Source: Microbacterium sp. H83 | GTDB lineage: Bacteria > Actinomycetota > Actinomycetes > Actinomycetales > Microbacteriaceae | Assembly: GCF_001650405.1 (NCBI RefSeq) | Contig: NZ_LWCU01000024.1 | Location: 1-48,033, forward strand | DNA length: 48,033 bases | Reading direction: 5' to 3' | Shown: positions 19,909 through 29,030 of the stretch, one piece after another | How positions within the stretch are numbered: position 1 is the first letter of the stretch | Layout of the letters: every line of letters starts with the position of its first letter | Translations under genes and position numbers: made by a program | The notes under the pieces: model-generated | Told to the model about the DNA's origin: nothing | The model's input: only the letters and a program-made list of their open reading frames with translations | Databases searched by the model: none

Positions 19909-21849
19909 ATGCCCATTCTTCCGAGCATCTCAGGACCGCGTGACCTGGATCGCCTGAGTGAGGACCAGCTGGTCGAGCTCGCTGCGGAGATCCGCGAGTT
20001 CCTCGTCGAGAACGTGTCGCGCACGGGCGGTCACCTCGGCCCGAACCTCGGCGTGGTCGAGCTGACGATCGCCCTCCACCGCGTCTTCTCGTCTCCCGAA
20101 GACCCCTTCATCTTCGACACCGGTCATCAGTCGTACGTGCACAAGCTCCTCACCGGACGTCAGGACTTCTCGTCGCTCCGCCTGCGCGGCGGACTCGCGG
20201 GGTATCCGCAGCGCGGCGAGAGCGACCACGACGTGGTCGAGTCCTCGCACGCCTCCAGCTCGCTCAGCTGGGCCGACGGGGTCTCGCGCGCTCTCACCGC
20301 GACCGGTCGCGCCGACCGACACGTGGTCGCCATCGTGGGCGACGGAGCCCTCACGGGCGGCATGACGTGGGAGGCCCTGAACAACATCTCCGACGACAAC
20401 GACCGCAATCTGGTGATCGTCGTCAACGACAACGGCCGCTCCTATGCGCCGACGATCGGCGGCATGTCGCGGTACCTGAACCGGGTGCGCACCGCCGCGG
20501 CGTACAAGGATCTGCATCACAAGTCCGACCGCCTCTTCCGGGCGTTCGGTCCGATCGGACGCGCGATGTTCCGCGGACTGAGGGGCGGGACGCACGGCTT
20601 CCTGTCGCGCTTCACGAACAACGAGGCCCTGTACTCGAACCTCGACATCAAGTACCTCGGGCCGGTCGACGGCCACGACCTCCCCGCACTGCTGGAGACG
20701 CTCGAGCTGGCCAAGTCGTACGGCGCCCCGGTGATCGTGCACACGATCACCGAGAAGGGGCGCGGCTATCAGCCCGCCCGCGACGACGAGGCCGACCAGT
20801 TCCATGCCGTGGGCAAGATCGATCCGGTCACGGGGGAGACCCTCGGATCCGGGGGAACCGGATGGACGGACGTGTTCTCGGACGCGCTCGTGTCGGTCGG
20901 CGAACGGCGCGACGACGTCATCGCCATGACGGCAGCGATGCTGCGTCCCACGGGTCTCGCACCCTTCGCCGAGCGCTTCCCGGAGCGCGTGTACGACGTC
21001 GGCATCGCGGAGCAGCACGCCGTGGCATCCGCCGCCGGTCTCGCCTTCGGCGGCCTGCACCCCGTCGTCGCGCTCTACGCGACCTTCATGAACCGGGCGT
21101 TCGACCAGGTGCTCATGGACGTCGCGCTGCACCGCGCAGGAGTCACGTTCGTACTGGATCGCGCGGGCGTCACCGGCCCGGACGGTCCCAGCCATCACGG
21201 CATGTGGGATCTGGCCATGCTGCAGATCGTGCCTCACATCCGCATCGCCGCTCCGCGTGACGCCGTGCGTCTGACGGAGGCACTCGACGAGGCGGTGCTG
21301 GTCGATGACGCGCCGACCGTCATCCGCTTCCCGAAGGGCGACGTGGCCCCCGAGCTCCCCGCTCTCGAGCGGCTGCACGACGGCGTCGACGTGCTCGCGC
21401 GCGGCGAGACCGAGGACGTGCTCCTCGTCGCCATCGGTCCCTTCGCCGCCCTCGCGATGGACGTCGCGGAGCGACTGCGGGCGCAGGGGATCGGCGCCAC
21501 CGTGATCGATCCGCGCTGGGCGATCCCGGTGCAGCCGTCGATCGTCAGCATGGCCGCGCGCCACCGCCTGGTGATCACGCTCGAGGACGGCATCCGCGTC
21601 GGCGGCATCGGGACCAGGGTCCGTCAGGTGCTCCGTGAAGCCGGCATCGACACCGCCGTCGACGAGCTCGGTCTGCCCGACGAGTTCATCGATCACGCCT
21701 CTCGAGATGAGATCCTCACGGACGCGGGGCTGACGCCGTCGAAGATCGCGCAGGACGTCGTCTCGCAGGTCCTCGGAACACGGATCCCCGTCGCCCGTCA
21801 TGCCGGTGAGACCGGAACCATCGACCTCCCGCTGCGCGAGCGCAGCTGA
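19909..21849 (+). CDS. dxs: 1-deoxy-D-xylulose-5-phosphate synthase
   Basis: A 646-residue thiamine-diphosphate transketolase-like enzyme that condenses pyruvate and glyceraldehyde-3-phosphate, the first step of the MEP isoprenoid pathway. The N-terminus GGHLGPNLGVVELT and DTGHQSYVHK are typical. The ThDP motif runs from GDGALTGGMTWEALNN to VVNDNGRSYAPTIGG. The pyrimidine domain has YDVGIAEQHAV, and DRAGVTGPDGPSHHG follows. ATG 19909 is selected over GTG 19903 because GAGGAGG is 5-6 bases before it. It is flanked by the aconitase terminator and converges with the SPFH gene, so it is probably monocistronic. Confidence 0.96.
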   Translation: MPILPSISGPRDLDRLSEDQLVELAAEIREFLVENVSRTGGHLGPNLGVVELTIALHRVFSSPEDPFIFDTGHQSYVHKLLTGRQDFSSLRLRGGLAGYPQRGESDHDVVESSHASSSLSWADGVSRALTATGRADRHVVAIVGDGALTGGMTWEALNNISDDNDRNLVIVVNDNGRSYAPTIGGMSRYLNRVRTAAAYKDLHHKSDRLFRAFGPIGRAMFRGLRGGTHGFLSRFTNNEALYSNLDIKYLGPVDGHDLPALLETLELAKSYGAPVIVHTITEKGRGYQPARDDEADQFHAVGKIDPVTGETLGSGGTGWTDVFSDALVSVGERRDDVIAMTAAMLRPTGLAPFAERFPERVYDVGIAEQHAVASAAGLAFGGLHPVVALYATFMNRAFDQVLMDVALHRAGVTFVLDRAGVTGPDGPSHHGMWDLAMLQIVPHIRIAAPRDAVRLTEALDEAVLVDDAPTVIRFPKGDVAPELPALERLHDGVDVLARGETEDVLLVAIGPFAALAMDVAERLRAQGIGATVIDPRWAIPVQPSIVSMAARHRLVITLEDGIRVGGIGTRVRQVLREAGIDTAVDELGLPDEFIDHASRDEILTDAGLTPSKIAQDVVSQVLGTRIPVARHAGETGTIDLPLRERS

Positions 21850-21882
21850 CGCCGGTCGCGCGCGGCGCGCCCGCCGCTGCGC

Positions 21883-22575
21883 TCAGTTGAGGGCGTGCAG
21901 AGCGGCCACGGCCCGTGCGTCGCGATCGGTGTCGCGGAGGGCCGTCGACAGCAGGTATCCGTCGGTGAGCGCGTCGCCGGTCACCATGACCCGCACGAGC
22001 TCGACTCCGCACGCGCGGCGGACCTCTTCGGCGCTGGCGGCGATGACCCGGGTGTTGATCTCGTCGTTGTGCGGGAGCTCGGCGCCGTCCATCCCGCGGA
22101 TGACGTCGCGCAGCGCAGCGCCGACGATGTTCGAGGCGCGTTCCGTGACATTCACGACATCGAGTTCGAACACCCTGAGATCCCGCCCGGTCGGAATCGG
22201 TCTCCATTCGAAGGACGCATGCACGCGATGCTGGTGGCCGCTCGCACCGCTCATCTCGCGCGCGGGCAGATCGGTGGCCCGGCACCGCACGTCGATGAGC
22301 TTGTACCAGTAGAACAGCGGGAAGGCACCGTGGGAGCCGGGATCCAGCACCACCACTTCGCCCACGGCTCCACCGCGCTTGGGGCGCCGCGACGGACGAT
22401 TGCGGATGATCGGCTTGCCGTTGCGCGTGCGGATCGCGGCCCAGCCCTCATCGACCGTCACGATGAAGATCTTCAACAGGGCCGGGACGACGAGCAGGAT
22501 CGTGAGGATCGCCGTGCCCGTCTTCAGAAGACCCGACATTCCCTTACCGCTCAGCATCGTGAGGAGCATGTCCAT
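21883..22575 (-). CDS. SPFH/Band7-like membrane protein
   Basis: A 230-residue protein. One N-terminal hydrophobic segment (about residues 17-40, TGTAILTILLVVPALLKIFIV) is followed by VDEGWAAIRTRNGKPI, the usual opening of an SPFH/stomatin domain. The stretch ending EVRRACGVELVRVMVTG matches the end of such domains. It is probably membrane-anchored with a cytosolic scaffold domain. The length is short, with no long coiled-coil tail. ATG 22575 is the first of two close Met codons, and I see no strong ribosome site. Proteins of this type organise membrane microdomains; its clients are unknown. Confidence 0.72.
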   Translation of the reverse strand: MDMLLTMLSGKGMSGLLKTGTAILTILLVVPALLKIFIVTVDEGWAAIRTRNGKPIIRNRPSRRPKRGGAVGEVVVLDPGSHGAFPLFYWYKLIDVRCRATDLPAREMSGASGHQHRVHASFEWRPIPTGRDLRVFELDVVNVTERASNIVGAALRDVIRGMDGAELPHNDEINTRVIAASAEEVRRACGVELVRVMVTGDALTDGYLLSTALRDTDRDARAVAALHALN

Positions 22576-22595
22576 GTGACCACTGTGCACGCCAC

Positions 22596-22615
22596 GGGGA
22601 CGGATGATCGTCCCC
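22596..22615. other. short hairpin in the SPFH/lipid-kinase divergent gap
   Basis: GGGGACG and CGTCCCC (7 bp, loop GATGAT) lie 21 bases upstream of the SPFH start. The remaining 233-bp gap (22576-22808) shows no convincing promoter, apart from a weak GATACT-like hexamer near 22750, and no gene. Confidence 0.4.
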
Positions 22616-22808
22616 GGCGCCTGTCTCGACGCGGTATTCACGTGCTGTTCGCGGAGCGTTCTCCCGACCGCCTCGCCACGGAAAGGGGACGCGAGAGGTG
22701 CCTCGCGGTGGACGACGGCCGCGTCTTCCGCGTCGGCCGGCGCCGGCGGGGGATACTGAGCGGGAGCCGGTCTGCGCGACCGATGATCGCGTGACCGGAG
22801 GGCCGACA

Positions 22809-23741
22809 GTGGATGCACACGTCGCCGTGCTGTCGAACCCGACCGCGGGCAAGGGCAGAGCGCGTGTCGCCGCGGTGCAGGCCGCCGATGCACTCCGCAT
22901 CGCAGGAGCGACGCTCCGCGAGTACTCGGGTGCATCCGTCGCCGAGACCCGGATGCTGGCGGCGCAGGCGCTCGCCCTCGCACCCGCCGCGCTCGTGGTC
23001 GTCGGCGGCGACGGTACGCTCTCCGGCATCCTCGACATCGTGTGCGCGAGCGACGTCCCCGTCGTGGTCGTGCCGGCCGGCACGGGCAACGATCTCGCCC
23101 GAGCGCTCGGTCTGCCGCTCGTCGATCCCGCTGCGGCGGCGATCGTGGCGCTGCGCGGCCGCACACGCCGCATCGACGTCGGCGAGGTGCGCAGCGCCGA
23201 CGGCACGAGGCTCTTCCTGACGGTGGCTGCGCTGGGGTTCGATGCGAAGGTCAGCGATCGCACCGATCGTCTTCGCTGGCCGCGGGGACAGCTCCGGTAT
23301 TACCTCGCACTGGTCATCGAGCTGTTCCGACTCCGGCCGATGCGGTTCCGGATGTCGATCGACGGCGGCGCGGCCACGGATGCCCCCGGAACGCTGATCG
23401 CGGTGGGGAACACGGCGAGCTACGGCGGGGGCATGCCGATGTGCGTGGGTGCGCAGCCTGACGACGGACGCCTCGACGTGGTCGCCGTCCGGCCTCTCGG
23501 ACGACTGCGCCTGCTGCGGGTGTTCCCGCGTCTGCTCCGCGGGCGGCATCTCGACCTGCCGGAGGTCTCTCATCGTCGTGCGCAGACAGTGTCGGTGGCC
23601 GCCCCCGACCTCGTGGTCTACGCGGACGGCGAGCGCGTCGCGCACGGCGAGTGCGTCATCGCGCTGCGTGCATCCGCTCTCGCCGTCCTGGTACCCGTCG
23701 ACGGAGTGCCGAGCGTGTCATCGCGGCCCGGAGACCGCTGA
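22809..23741 (+). CDS. diacylglycerol kinase-family lipid kinase
   Basis: A 310-residue kinase of the DAGK/sphingosine-kinase superfamily (YegS/DgkB type). The catalytic domain begins VAVLSNPTAGKGRAR and contains the nucleotide motif VVVGGDGTLSGIL and VPAGTGNDLARALG. The C-terminal beta domain has VGNTASYGGGM and ends in DLVVYADGERV. It phosphorylates lipids such as diacylglycerol at the membrane face for phospholipid recycling; the exact substrate cannot be read. GTG 22809 is chosen for its GGAGG site at 22798-22802, although the frame is open upstream and GTG 22791 is an alternative. Confidence 0.88.
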   Translation: MDAHVAVLSNPTAGKGRARVAAVQAADALRIAGATLREYSGASVAETRMLAAQALALAPAALVVVGGDGTLSGILDIVCASDVPVVVVPAGTGNDLARALGLPLVDPAAAAIVALRGRTRRIDVGEVRSADGTRLFLTVAALGFDAKVSDRTDRLRWPRGQLRYYLALVIELFRLRPMRFRMSIDGGAATDAPGTLIAVGNTASYGGGMPMCVGAQPDDGRLDVVAVRPLGRLRLLRVFPRLLRGRHLDLPEVSHRRAQTVSVAAPDLVVYADGERVAHGECVIALRASALAVLVPVDGVPSVSSRPGDR

Positions 23742-23748
23742 CGACGAC

Positions 23749-23777
23749 GCAGGGGCCGCGCGACGCGCGACCCCTGC
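23749..23777. terminator. hairpin between lipid-kinase and fadJ-like genes
   Basis: GCAGGGG pairs with CCCCTGC and CGCGCG with CGCGCG, with a single C/A mismatch between them. It lies between convergent stops. Confidence 0.65.
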
Positions 23778-23792
23778 ATGTGCGACCCGTGT

Positions 23793-25952
23793 TCAGCGGT
23801 TCTCGGCGCCGCGGATCTGAGGCGAGTGGAACGACCCGCCGAAGGCTCGCTCCGACGCCCCCTCGCGGTCGAGGTACGGCGACGCACCGCCGTCGATGAA
23901 CGGCCAGCCGGCGCCCAGGATGAGGCACAGATCGATGTCCTCGACCTCGGGCACGACGCCCTCGTCGAGCATCAGTCTGATCTCGCTCGCGAGTCCGTCC
24001 TGCACCCGCTGCAGGATCGCCGATGCCGAGGCGGGCGTCTTGCCCACGGCGGGTCGCAGGACCTTCTCCGCCTGCTTCGTCCAGCCGGTCACACGACCGC
24101 CCTTGTCCTTCTCGACGACCGCATCGAGCTCCGCCAGCGCGTGGAAGTTCTCGTTCGCGTAGAAGCGCTCGGGGAACGCGTGCGCCATCGTGTCCTGCAC
24201 GTGGGCCGCGACCTTCCAGCCGACCAGATCGATCAGCTGGAACGGACCCATCGGCAGGCCGAGAGGAGCGAAGGCCTTCTCGACGTCCGTGACGGTCGCG
24301 CCCTCGTACACGGCGCGCGCCGCCTCGCCCATGACCTTGGCGAGGAGGCGATTCACGACGAAGCCGGGAGCATCCGCGGTGAGCACCGCGTTCTTGCCCA
24401 GGCTCTTCGCGACCACGAAGGCCGTGGCCAGCGCGGCATCGGCGGTCGTCGGCGTCTTCACGATCTCGATGAGCGGCATGACCGCGACCGGGTTGAAGAA
24501 ATGGAAGCCGACGAGGCGCTCGGGGTGTGCCAGCTTCGCGCCGATCTCCTCGACCGACAGCGACGAGGTGTTCGTGGCGAGGATCGCGTCCTCGGCGATG
24601 ATCGCCTCGATCTCGCCGAACACCTGCTGCTTGACGCCGACCTCCTCGAACACGGCTTCGATCACGAAGTCGCAGTCCGCGTACAGGCTCTTGTCGGTCG
24701 TGCCGGTGACGAGCGCCCGCAGCCTGTTCGCCGAGTCCGCGTCGAGGCGGCCCTTCGACTCCAGCTTGCCGATCTCCTCGTGGATGTAGGCGACGCCCTT
24801 GTCGACGCGCGCCTGGTCGAGGTCCGTGATCAGCACCGGCACCTGCAGCTTGCGGACGAAGAGCAGGGCGAATTGGCTCGCCATCAGCCCCGCGCCGATG
24901 ATGCCGACCTTGGTGACCTTCTTCGCGAGCGCCTTGTCGGGCGCTCCCACCGGACGCTTGGCCCGCTTCTGCACGAGATCGAACGCGTACATGGAGGCGG
25001 CGAACTGGTCGCCCGTCACCAGGTCGGCGAGAGCCTCGTCCTCGCGGGCGAATCCCTCGGCCTTGGTGCCGCTCTTCGCCCTGTCGAGGAGATCGAGTGC
25101 GGCGTACGGCGATCTCGGCACCGTGCCGATCTTCGACTCGAGCATGCCGCGCGCCATCTTGATGGCGATCGGCCACTTGGTGAGTCGCTCGATCTTGCCC
25201 GGCTCGTTCCGGCGCTCGACCTTCTTGCCGTTCAGCACGGCGTCGGCCCACGCGAGCGAGTTCTCGAGGTAGTTCGCCGCCGGGAAGATCGCGTCCACGA
25301 TGCCGTAGTCGAAGGCCTGCTGCGGCTTCAGCATCCGGTTCTGCTTGAGCGGATTCGAGATGACGACCTCGAGCGCGTTCTCGATCCCGATCAGGTTGGG
25401 CAGCAGGTACGCGCCGCCCCACCCCGGGATGATGCCGAGGAAGACCTCGGGCAGGGCGATCGCGGCGGCGGACGCGTCGACCGTGCGATACGTCGAGTTG
25501 AGCGCGATCTCCAGCCCGCCGCCGAGTGCGAGGCCGTTGACGAACGCGAACGACGGGACGCCGAGCTCTCCGAGGGTGCCGAGCACCTTGTGGCCGAGCT
25601 GGGCGATCAGCCGCGCGTGATCCCGCGATCCCACCTTGCCGATGTCCGAGAGGTCGGCGCCGGCGGCGAGGATGTACTGCTTGCCCGTGATCCCGACGGC
25701 CTGGATCTCGCCGGCGGCGGCTCGGTCGCGCAGCGTGTCGAGCGTCTCGCCCAGCGCGGTGAGAGTGGCGGGGCCGAGCGTGTTGGGGCGGGTGTGGTCG
25801 CGGCCGTTGTCCAGGGTGATGAGGGCGAGCACCTTGCCGGACCCGAGGCGGATGTCGCGGACGGTGGAGCGGGTGATCACCTCACCGTCGGTGAGCTCCT
25901 GGATGGGGGAGAAGTCGACGTTCGCGTACTGGTCGGAAATCGGAGTGGCCAT
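23793..25952 (-). CDS. bifunctional enoyl-CoA hydratase / 3-hydroxyacyl-CoA dehydrogenase (FadB/FadJ-type)
   Basis: A 719-residue beta-oxidation enzyme that hydrates trans-2-enoyl-CoA and oxidises the 3-hydroxyacyl-CoA with NAD+. The N-terminal crotonase domain has the oxyanion stretch AAGADLSDI and both catalytic glutamates, in GGGLEIAL and LPEVFLGIIPGWGG. From about residue 330 the dehydrogenase Rossmann motif is KVGIIGAGLMASQFA, then TNTSSLSVEEI and FHFFNPV with the catalytic His. VVNRLLAKVMGEA begins the C-terminal domain. The usual GAGxMG Gly reads GLMAS, a small departure. It follows the thiolase gene by 6 bases on the same strand and forms a trifunctional-type pair with it. Confidence 0.94.
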   Translation of the reverse strand: MATPISDQYANVDFSPIQELTDGEVITRSTVRDIRLGSGKVLALITLDNGRDHTRPNTLGPATLTALGETLDTLRDRAAAGEIQAVGITGKQYILAAGADLSDIGKVGSRDHARLIAQLGHKVLGTLGELGVPSFAFVNGLALGGGLEIALNSTYRTVDASAAAIALPEVFLGIIPGWGGAYLLPNLIGIENALEVVISNPLKQNRMLKPQQAFDYGIVDAIFPAANYLENSLAWADAVLNGKKVERRNEPGKIERLTKWPIAIKMARGMLESKIGTVPRSPYAALDLLDRAKSGTKAEGFAREDEALADLVTGDQFAASMYAFDLVQKRAKRPVGAPDKALAKKVTKVGIIGAGLMASQFALLFVRKLQVPVLITDLDQARVDKGVAYIHEEIGKLESKGRLDADSANRLRALVTGTTDKSLYADCDFVIEAVFEEVGVKQQVFGEIEAIIAEDAILATNTSSLSVEEIGAKLAHPERLVGFHFFNPVAVMPLIEIVKTPTTADAALATAFVVAKSLGKNAVLTADAPGFVVNRLLAKVMGEAARAVYEGATVTDVEKAFAPLGLPMGPFQLIDLVGWKVAAHVQDTMAHAFPERFYANENFHALAELDAVVEKDKGGRVTGWTKQAEKVLRPAVGKTPASASAILQRVQDGLASEIRLMLDEGVVPEVEDIDLCLILGAGWPFIDGGASPYLDREGASERAFGGSFHSPQIRGAENR

Positions 25953-25958
25953 CTGCGC

Positions 25959-27164
25959 TTACTTCCTCTTCTTGCCGTCGAAGTGCGGGTTCTCCCAGAT
26001 GACGGAACCGCCCTGGCCGAGACCGACGCACATCGCGGTCAGGCCGTAGCGCACGTCGGGACGCTCGGCGAACTGGGCCGCGAGCTGGATCATCAATCGC
26101 ACGCCGGAGGCCGCGAGCGGGTGTCCGACCGCGATCGCCCCGCCCCAGGGGTTGACGCGGGGATCGTCGTCGGCGATGCCGAAGTGGTCGAGCAGGGAGA
26201 TCACCTGGATCGCGAACGCCTCGTTGAGTTCGAAGAGGCCGATGTCCGAGATCTGGAGGCCGGCCTTCTTGAGGGCCTTCTCGGTGGAGGGGATCGGTCC
26301 GATGCCCATGATCTCGGGCTGCACACCGGCGAACGCAAAGGAGACCATCCGCATCTTCGGGGCGAGACCGAACTCCTTCACCGCGCCGCCGCCGGCGAGC
26401 AGCGACATCGTCGCGCCGTCGGTGAGGGGGGACGAGGTGCCCGCGGTCACACGGCCGTGGGGGCGGAACGGGGTCTTGAGAGAGGCGAGATCCTCCATCG
26501 TCGTCTGCGGGCGACGACCCTCGTCCTCGGTGGCGAGGCCCCAGGCGCCGTCGGCGTCCTTGATGGCGACGGACACGAGGTCGGGCTGGATCCTGCCGGC
26601 GTCGTACGCGGCCTGCACCTTGTGCTGGCTCAGCATCCCGTAGCGGTCCGAGCGCTCCTTGGTGAGGTGCGGGAATCGATCGAAGATGCGCTCGGCGGTC
26701 ACGCCCATGTTGAGCGCGCCGGGATCGACCATCTTCTCCGCCACGAACCGCGGGTTCGGGTCGGCGTTGCCGCCGATCGGGTGGTGGCCCATGTGCTCGA
26801 CACCGCCCGCGAGCGCGACGTCGTACATGCCGACGCCGATCGAGGCGCCCATCGTCGTCACGCTCGTCATCGCACCGGCGCACATGCGCTCGACGGCCAG
26901 TCCCGGCACGGTCTGCGGAAGACCCGCGAGGATCGCGACGGAGCGACCGAGGGTCAGCCCCTGGTCGCCGGTCTGACTCGTCGCGGCGATCGCCACGTCG
27001 TCGATCCGATCGGCCGGCACGGTCGCGTTGCGCTCCATGAGACCGATCGTCGCCTTCACGGCGAGGTCGTCTGCGCGGGTGTTCCAGTACATGCCCTTTT
27101 CGCCGGCGCGCCCGAAGGGGGTGCGCACTCCATCGACGAAGAAGACGTCCGAGATCTCGGCCAC
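25959..27164 (-). CDS. fadA: acetyl-CoA C-acyltransferase (thiolase)
   Basis: A 401-residue degradative thiolase that cleaves 3-ketoacyl-CoA with CoA, the last beta-oxidation step. The nucleophile is Cys95 in ERMCAGAMTS. FELNEAFA, GHPLAASGVR (catalytic His) and TAMCVGLGQGG (second Cys) complete the active site. The start is GTG 27164, preceded by TTGGAGG. It is first in a two-gene operon with the fused hydratase/dehydrogenase (6-base gap). A TAGACT -10 lies 28 bases upstream. The gene symbol rests on the partner; biosynthetic thiolase activity cannot be excluded. Confidence 0.92.
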   Translation of the reverse strand: MAEISDVFFVDGVRTPFGRAGEKGMYWNTRADDLAVKATIGLMERNATVPADRIDDVAIAATSQTGDQGLTLGRSVAILAGLPQTVPGLAVERMCAGAMTSVTTMGASIGVGMYDVALAGGVEHMGHHPIGGNADPNPRFVAEKMVDPGALNMGVTAERIFDRFPHLTKERSDRYGMLSQHKVQAAYDAGRIQPDLVSVAIKDADGAWGLATEDEGRRPQTTMEDLASLKTPFRPHGRVTAGTSSPLTDGATMSLLAGGGAVKEFGLAPKMRMVSFAFAGVQPEIMGIGPIPSTEKALKKAGLQISDIGLFELNEAFAIQVISLLDHFGIADDDPRVNPWGGAIAVGHPLAASGVRLMIQLAAQFAERPDVRYGLTAMCVGLGQGGSVIWENPHFDGKKRK

Positions 27165-27192
27165 TCTGCCTCCAAGTTTGTGCGGTGGCCTC

Positions 27193-27198
27193 AGTCTA
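27193..27198 (-). promoter_or_regulatory. putative -10 element of the fadA-fadJ operon
   Basis: TAGACT on the minus strand, 28 bases before GTG 27164, leaves room for the TTGGAGG ribosome site. This is a leadered promoter, in contrast to the leaderless ones nearby. The -35 match is poor. Confidence 0.4.
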
Positions 27199-27237
27199 TG
27201 AAGGCGCAGAAACGGGGAGGAATCGGTTGGATCGAAC

Positions 27238-28431
27238 CTACGAAGCGGGTGCGGACGCCTCGTCGGGCGATTGCGCGGCTTCTACAAAGGCAGTGGCGAT
27301 CTTCTGTGCAGTCTGTGCAACCTGCCACGGCCGCGCGCCCAGCGCGATCAGAGCCGATCCGATCGCCTCCGGGGTCGTGCCGGGCACGTCCCAGGCGATC
27401 CGCCGGAGGTAGTCGGGCGTGAGGAGGTTCTCCGTCGGCATGTGCAGCTCTTCGGCGGTCGCCTCGACCAGCGGGCGCGCCACCTTCAGGCGAGCGTCGG
27501 CCTCGGGGTTCCGATCGGCCCAGGCGCGCGGGGGAGGCAGGGTGTCGCTGGGCACGCGCTCACGGGGCAGCTCCTCCGACGCGCGGCCCTCGACGATGGC
27601 CTGCCACCAGCGGTCGAGCTGCGTGCGGCTCGCCCGCCCCTGGAAGTCCTTGATGCCCGCGAGGGCCTGTTTGCTCTGCGGGTTCGCCAGCACGGCGGCG
27701 ACCAGGGAGCGGTCGGGCACGAGTCTGCCCGGCGAGACGTCCTGCTGCTGCGCGTAGGCCTCCCGCGCCTGCCAGAGCGCCCGGGCGACGGCGAGGTTGC
27801 GTGCCCCCCGCACCTGGTGAAGGCCGCTCAACCGGCGCCAGGGATCCTCGCGAGGCGGCTTGGGCAGTCTCGTGAGCGTCGCGGCGAACTCCTCGGCGGC
27901 GAACGCGGTCTTGCCCTGCTCCACGAGCTCCGCCTGGAGCGCCTCGTAGACGTCGATGAGGTGGAGGACGTCGAGGGCCGCGTACTCCAGCCATGCGGCA
28001 GGAAGCGGACGCGTCGACCAGTCGGCCGCCGAGTGCTCCTTCTTGAGCGTGATGCCGAGGGTGCGCTCGACGACGGCCGCGAGACCGACGCGGTCGTGGC
28101 CGAGGAGACGGGAGGCCAGCTCGGTGTCGAAGATCGACGCGGGCATCAGATCGAGCTCGCGCAGGGAGGGGAGGTCCTGGCTCGCGGCATGGAAGACCCA
28201 CTGCACATCGCCGATCGCCGCCTGGAGGGGAGCGAAGTCCCCCAGCGCGGGCGGGTCGAACAGGAAGACTCCCGCATCCCGTCGGAACACCTGGACGAGG
28301 TAGGCGCGCTGGGAGTAGCGGAAGCCCGACGCCCTCTCGACGTCGACGGCGACGGGGCCCGTGCCTGCGGCGAGCGCGGCGCAGGCCGCGGCGAACTCCG
28401 AGACGTCGGAGATCACGGAGTATTCAGTCAC
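27238..28431 (-). CDS. RNase D-like 3'-5' exoribonuclease with HRDC domain
   Basis: A 397-residue DEDDy exonuclease. Acidic residues are seen in VAVDVERASG (Asp and Glu), FHAASQDLPSL (Asp) and EYAALDVLHL (Tyr and Asp). An HRDC domain follows (about 205-290; RLSGLHQVRGARNLAVARALWQ region), then a second HRDC-like region to the end. It should trim structured RNA 3' ends, such as tRNA precursors. The GTG start overlaps the DUF3000 stop by 8 bases, so the two are coupled in one operon with DUF3000 first. The protein is slightly longer than E. coli RNase D. Confidence 0.88.
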   Translation of the reverse strand: MTEYSVISDVSEFAAACAALAAGTGPVAVDVERASGFRYSQRAYLVQVFRRDAGVFLFDPPALGDFAPLQAAIGDVQWVFHAASQDLPSLRELDLMPASIFDTELASRLLGHDRVGLAAVVERTLGITLKKEHSAADWSTRPLPAAWLEYAALDVLHLIDVYEALQAELVEQGKTAFAAEEFAATLTRLPKPPREDPWRRLSGLHQVRGARNLAVARALWQAREAYAQQQDVSPGRLVPDRSLVAAVLANPQSKQALAGIKDFQGRASRTQLDRWWQAIVEGRASEELPRERVPSDTLPPPRAWADRNPEADARLKVARPLVEATAEELHMPTENLLTPDYLRRIAWDVPGTTPEAIGSALIALGARPWQVAQTAQKIATAFVEAAQSPDEASAPAS

Positions 28432-29005
28432 GTGCTGCCTTTCGCGCGCCGATCACGGCGATGCCCTCGGAACCGGGCGGAAGACCCGCCAGCATCCCGA
28501 CCAGTTCGGCCCATGCTTCGACGTGCGGTCGGAACGGGCCCTCGGGTGTCCAGGACGCCCTCAATTCTATCTGCGCGCCGTCGCCTTCGTCCGCGAGGCC
28601 CCCGAAGCCCTTGGAGAGGGTCTTCGTCGACGTCCCGGATGGCGAGTGGTAGACCGCGCCCCGGGAGTCGAGAGCGTCCACGAGCCATGCCCACGTCACG
28701 TCCGCCAGAAGGGGATCGGTGCCGATCTCGGTCTCCAGCGGGGCCTGCGCGAAGATCACCGTCCGCCACGACCCGCCCCACGCGGCGGGAGCCTCGGGAT
28801 CGTGGAGCAGCACGAAGCGCCCGGTGCCATAGACGGAGTCCCCGTCATCGTCCGGCCGGACGTCCGCGGCGAGGGCCAGAGCGAACGGTGCGAGGCCCTG
28901 GGGCGTGGGGATCTCACGGACGACGAGGTCCGCGCGGAACGCCGTATCGCGCAGTTCTGCCACGGCGGCGTCGAAGATCGTCCCGGCATCGGGGTGAGCG
29001 GTCAC
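28424..29005 (-). CDS. DUF3000 protein
   Basis: A 193-residue protein of the actinobacterial DUF3000 family. It has an N-terminal helical stretch (FDAAVAELRDTAFRADL), the central AWGGSWRTVIFAQAPLE and TWAWLVDAL, and SGTSTKTLSKGFGGL. The function is unknown. Family members usually precede an RNase D gene, as here, with overlapping reading frames. GTG 29005 lies 6 bases after TAGCCT, so the message is probably leaderless. No signal peptide or membrane segment is seen. Confidence 0.88.
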   Translation of the reverse strand: MTAHPDAGTIFDAAVAELRDTAFRADLVVREIPTPQGLAPFALALAADVRPDDDGDSVYGTGRFVLLHDPEAPAAWGGSWRTVIFAQAPLETEIGTDPLLADVTWAWLVDALDSRGAVYHSPSGTSTKTLSKGFGGLADEGDGAQIELRASWTPEGPFRPHVEAWAELVGMLAGLPPGSEGIAVIGARKAARD

Positions 29006-29011
29006 GGCAAC

Positions 29012-29021
29012 AGGCTAGAGT
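29012..29021. promoter_or_regulatory. overlapping divergent -10 elements
   Basis: On the minus strand TAGCCT (29017-29012) lies 6 bases before the DUF3000 GTG. On the plus strand TAGAGT (29016-29021) lies 9 bases before the hydrolase ATG. The two hexamers share bases 29016-29017, so both promoters cannot be open at once. Confidence 0.6.
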
Positions 29022-29030
29022 CAGGAGGCG

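Noticed and set aside
23778..27422. 1214-residue plus-strand open frame over the fadJ/fadA region
   Set aside because: Low-complexity shadow of two well-supported minus-strand beta-oxidation genes, produced by high GC at third positions.
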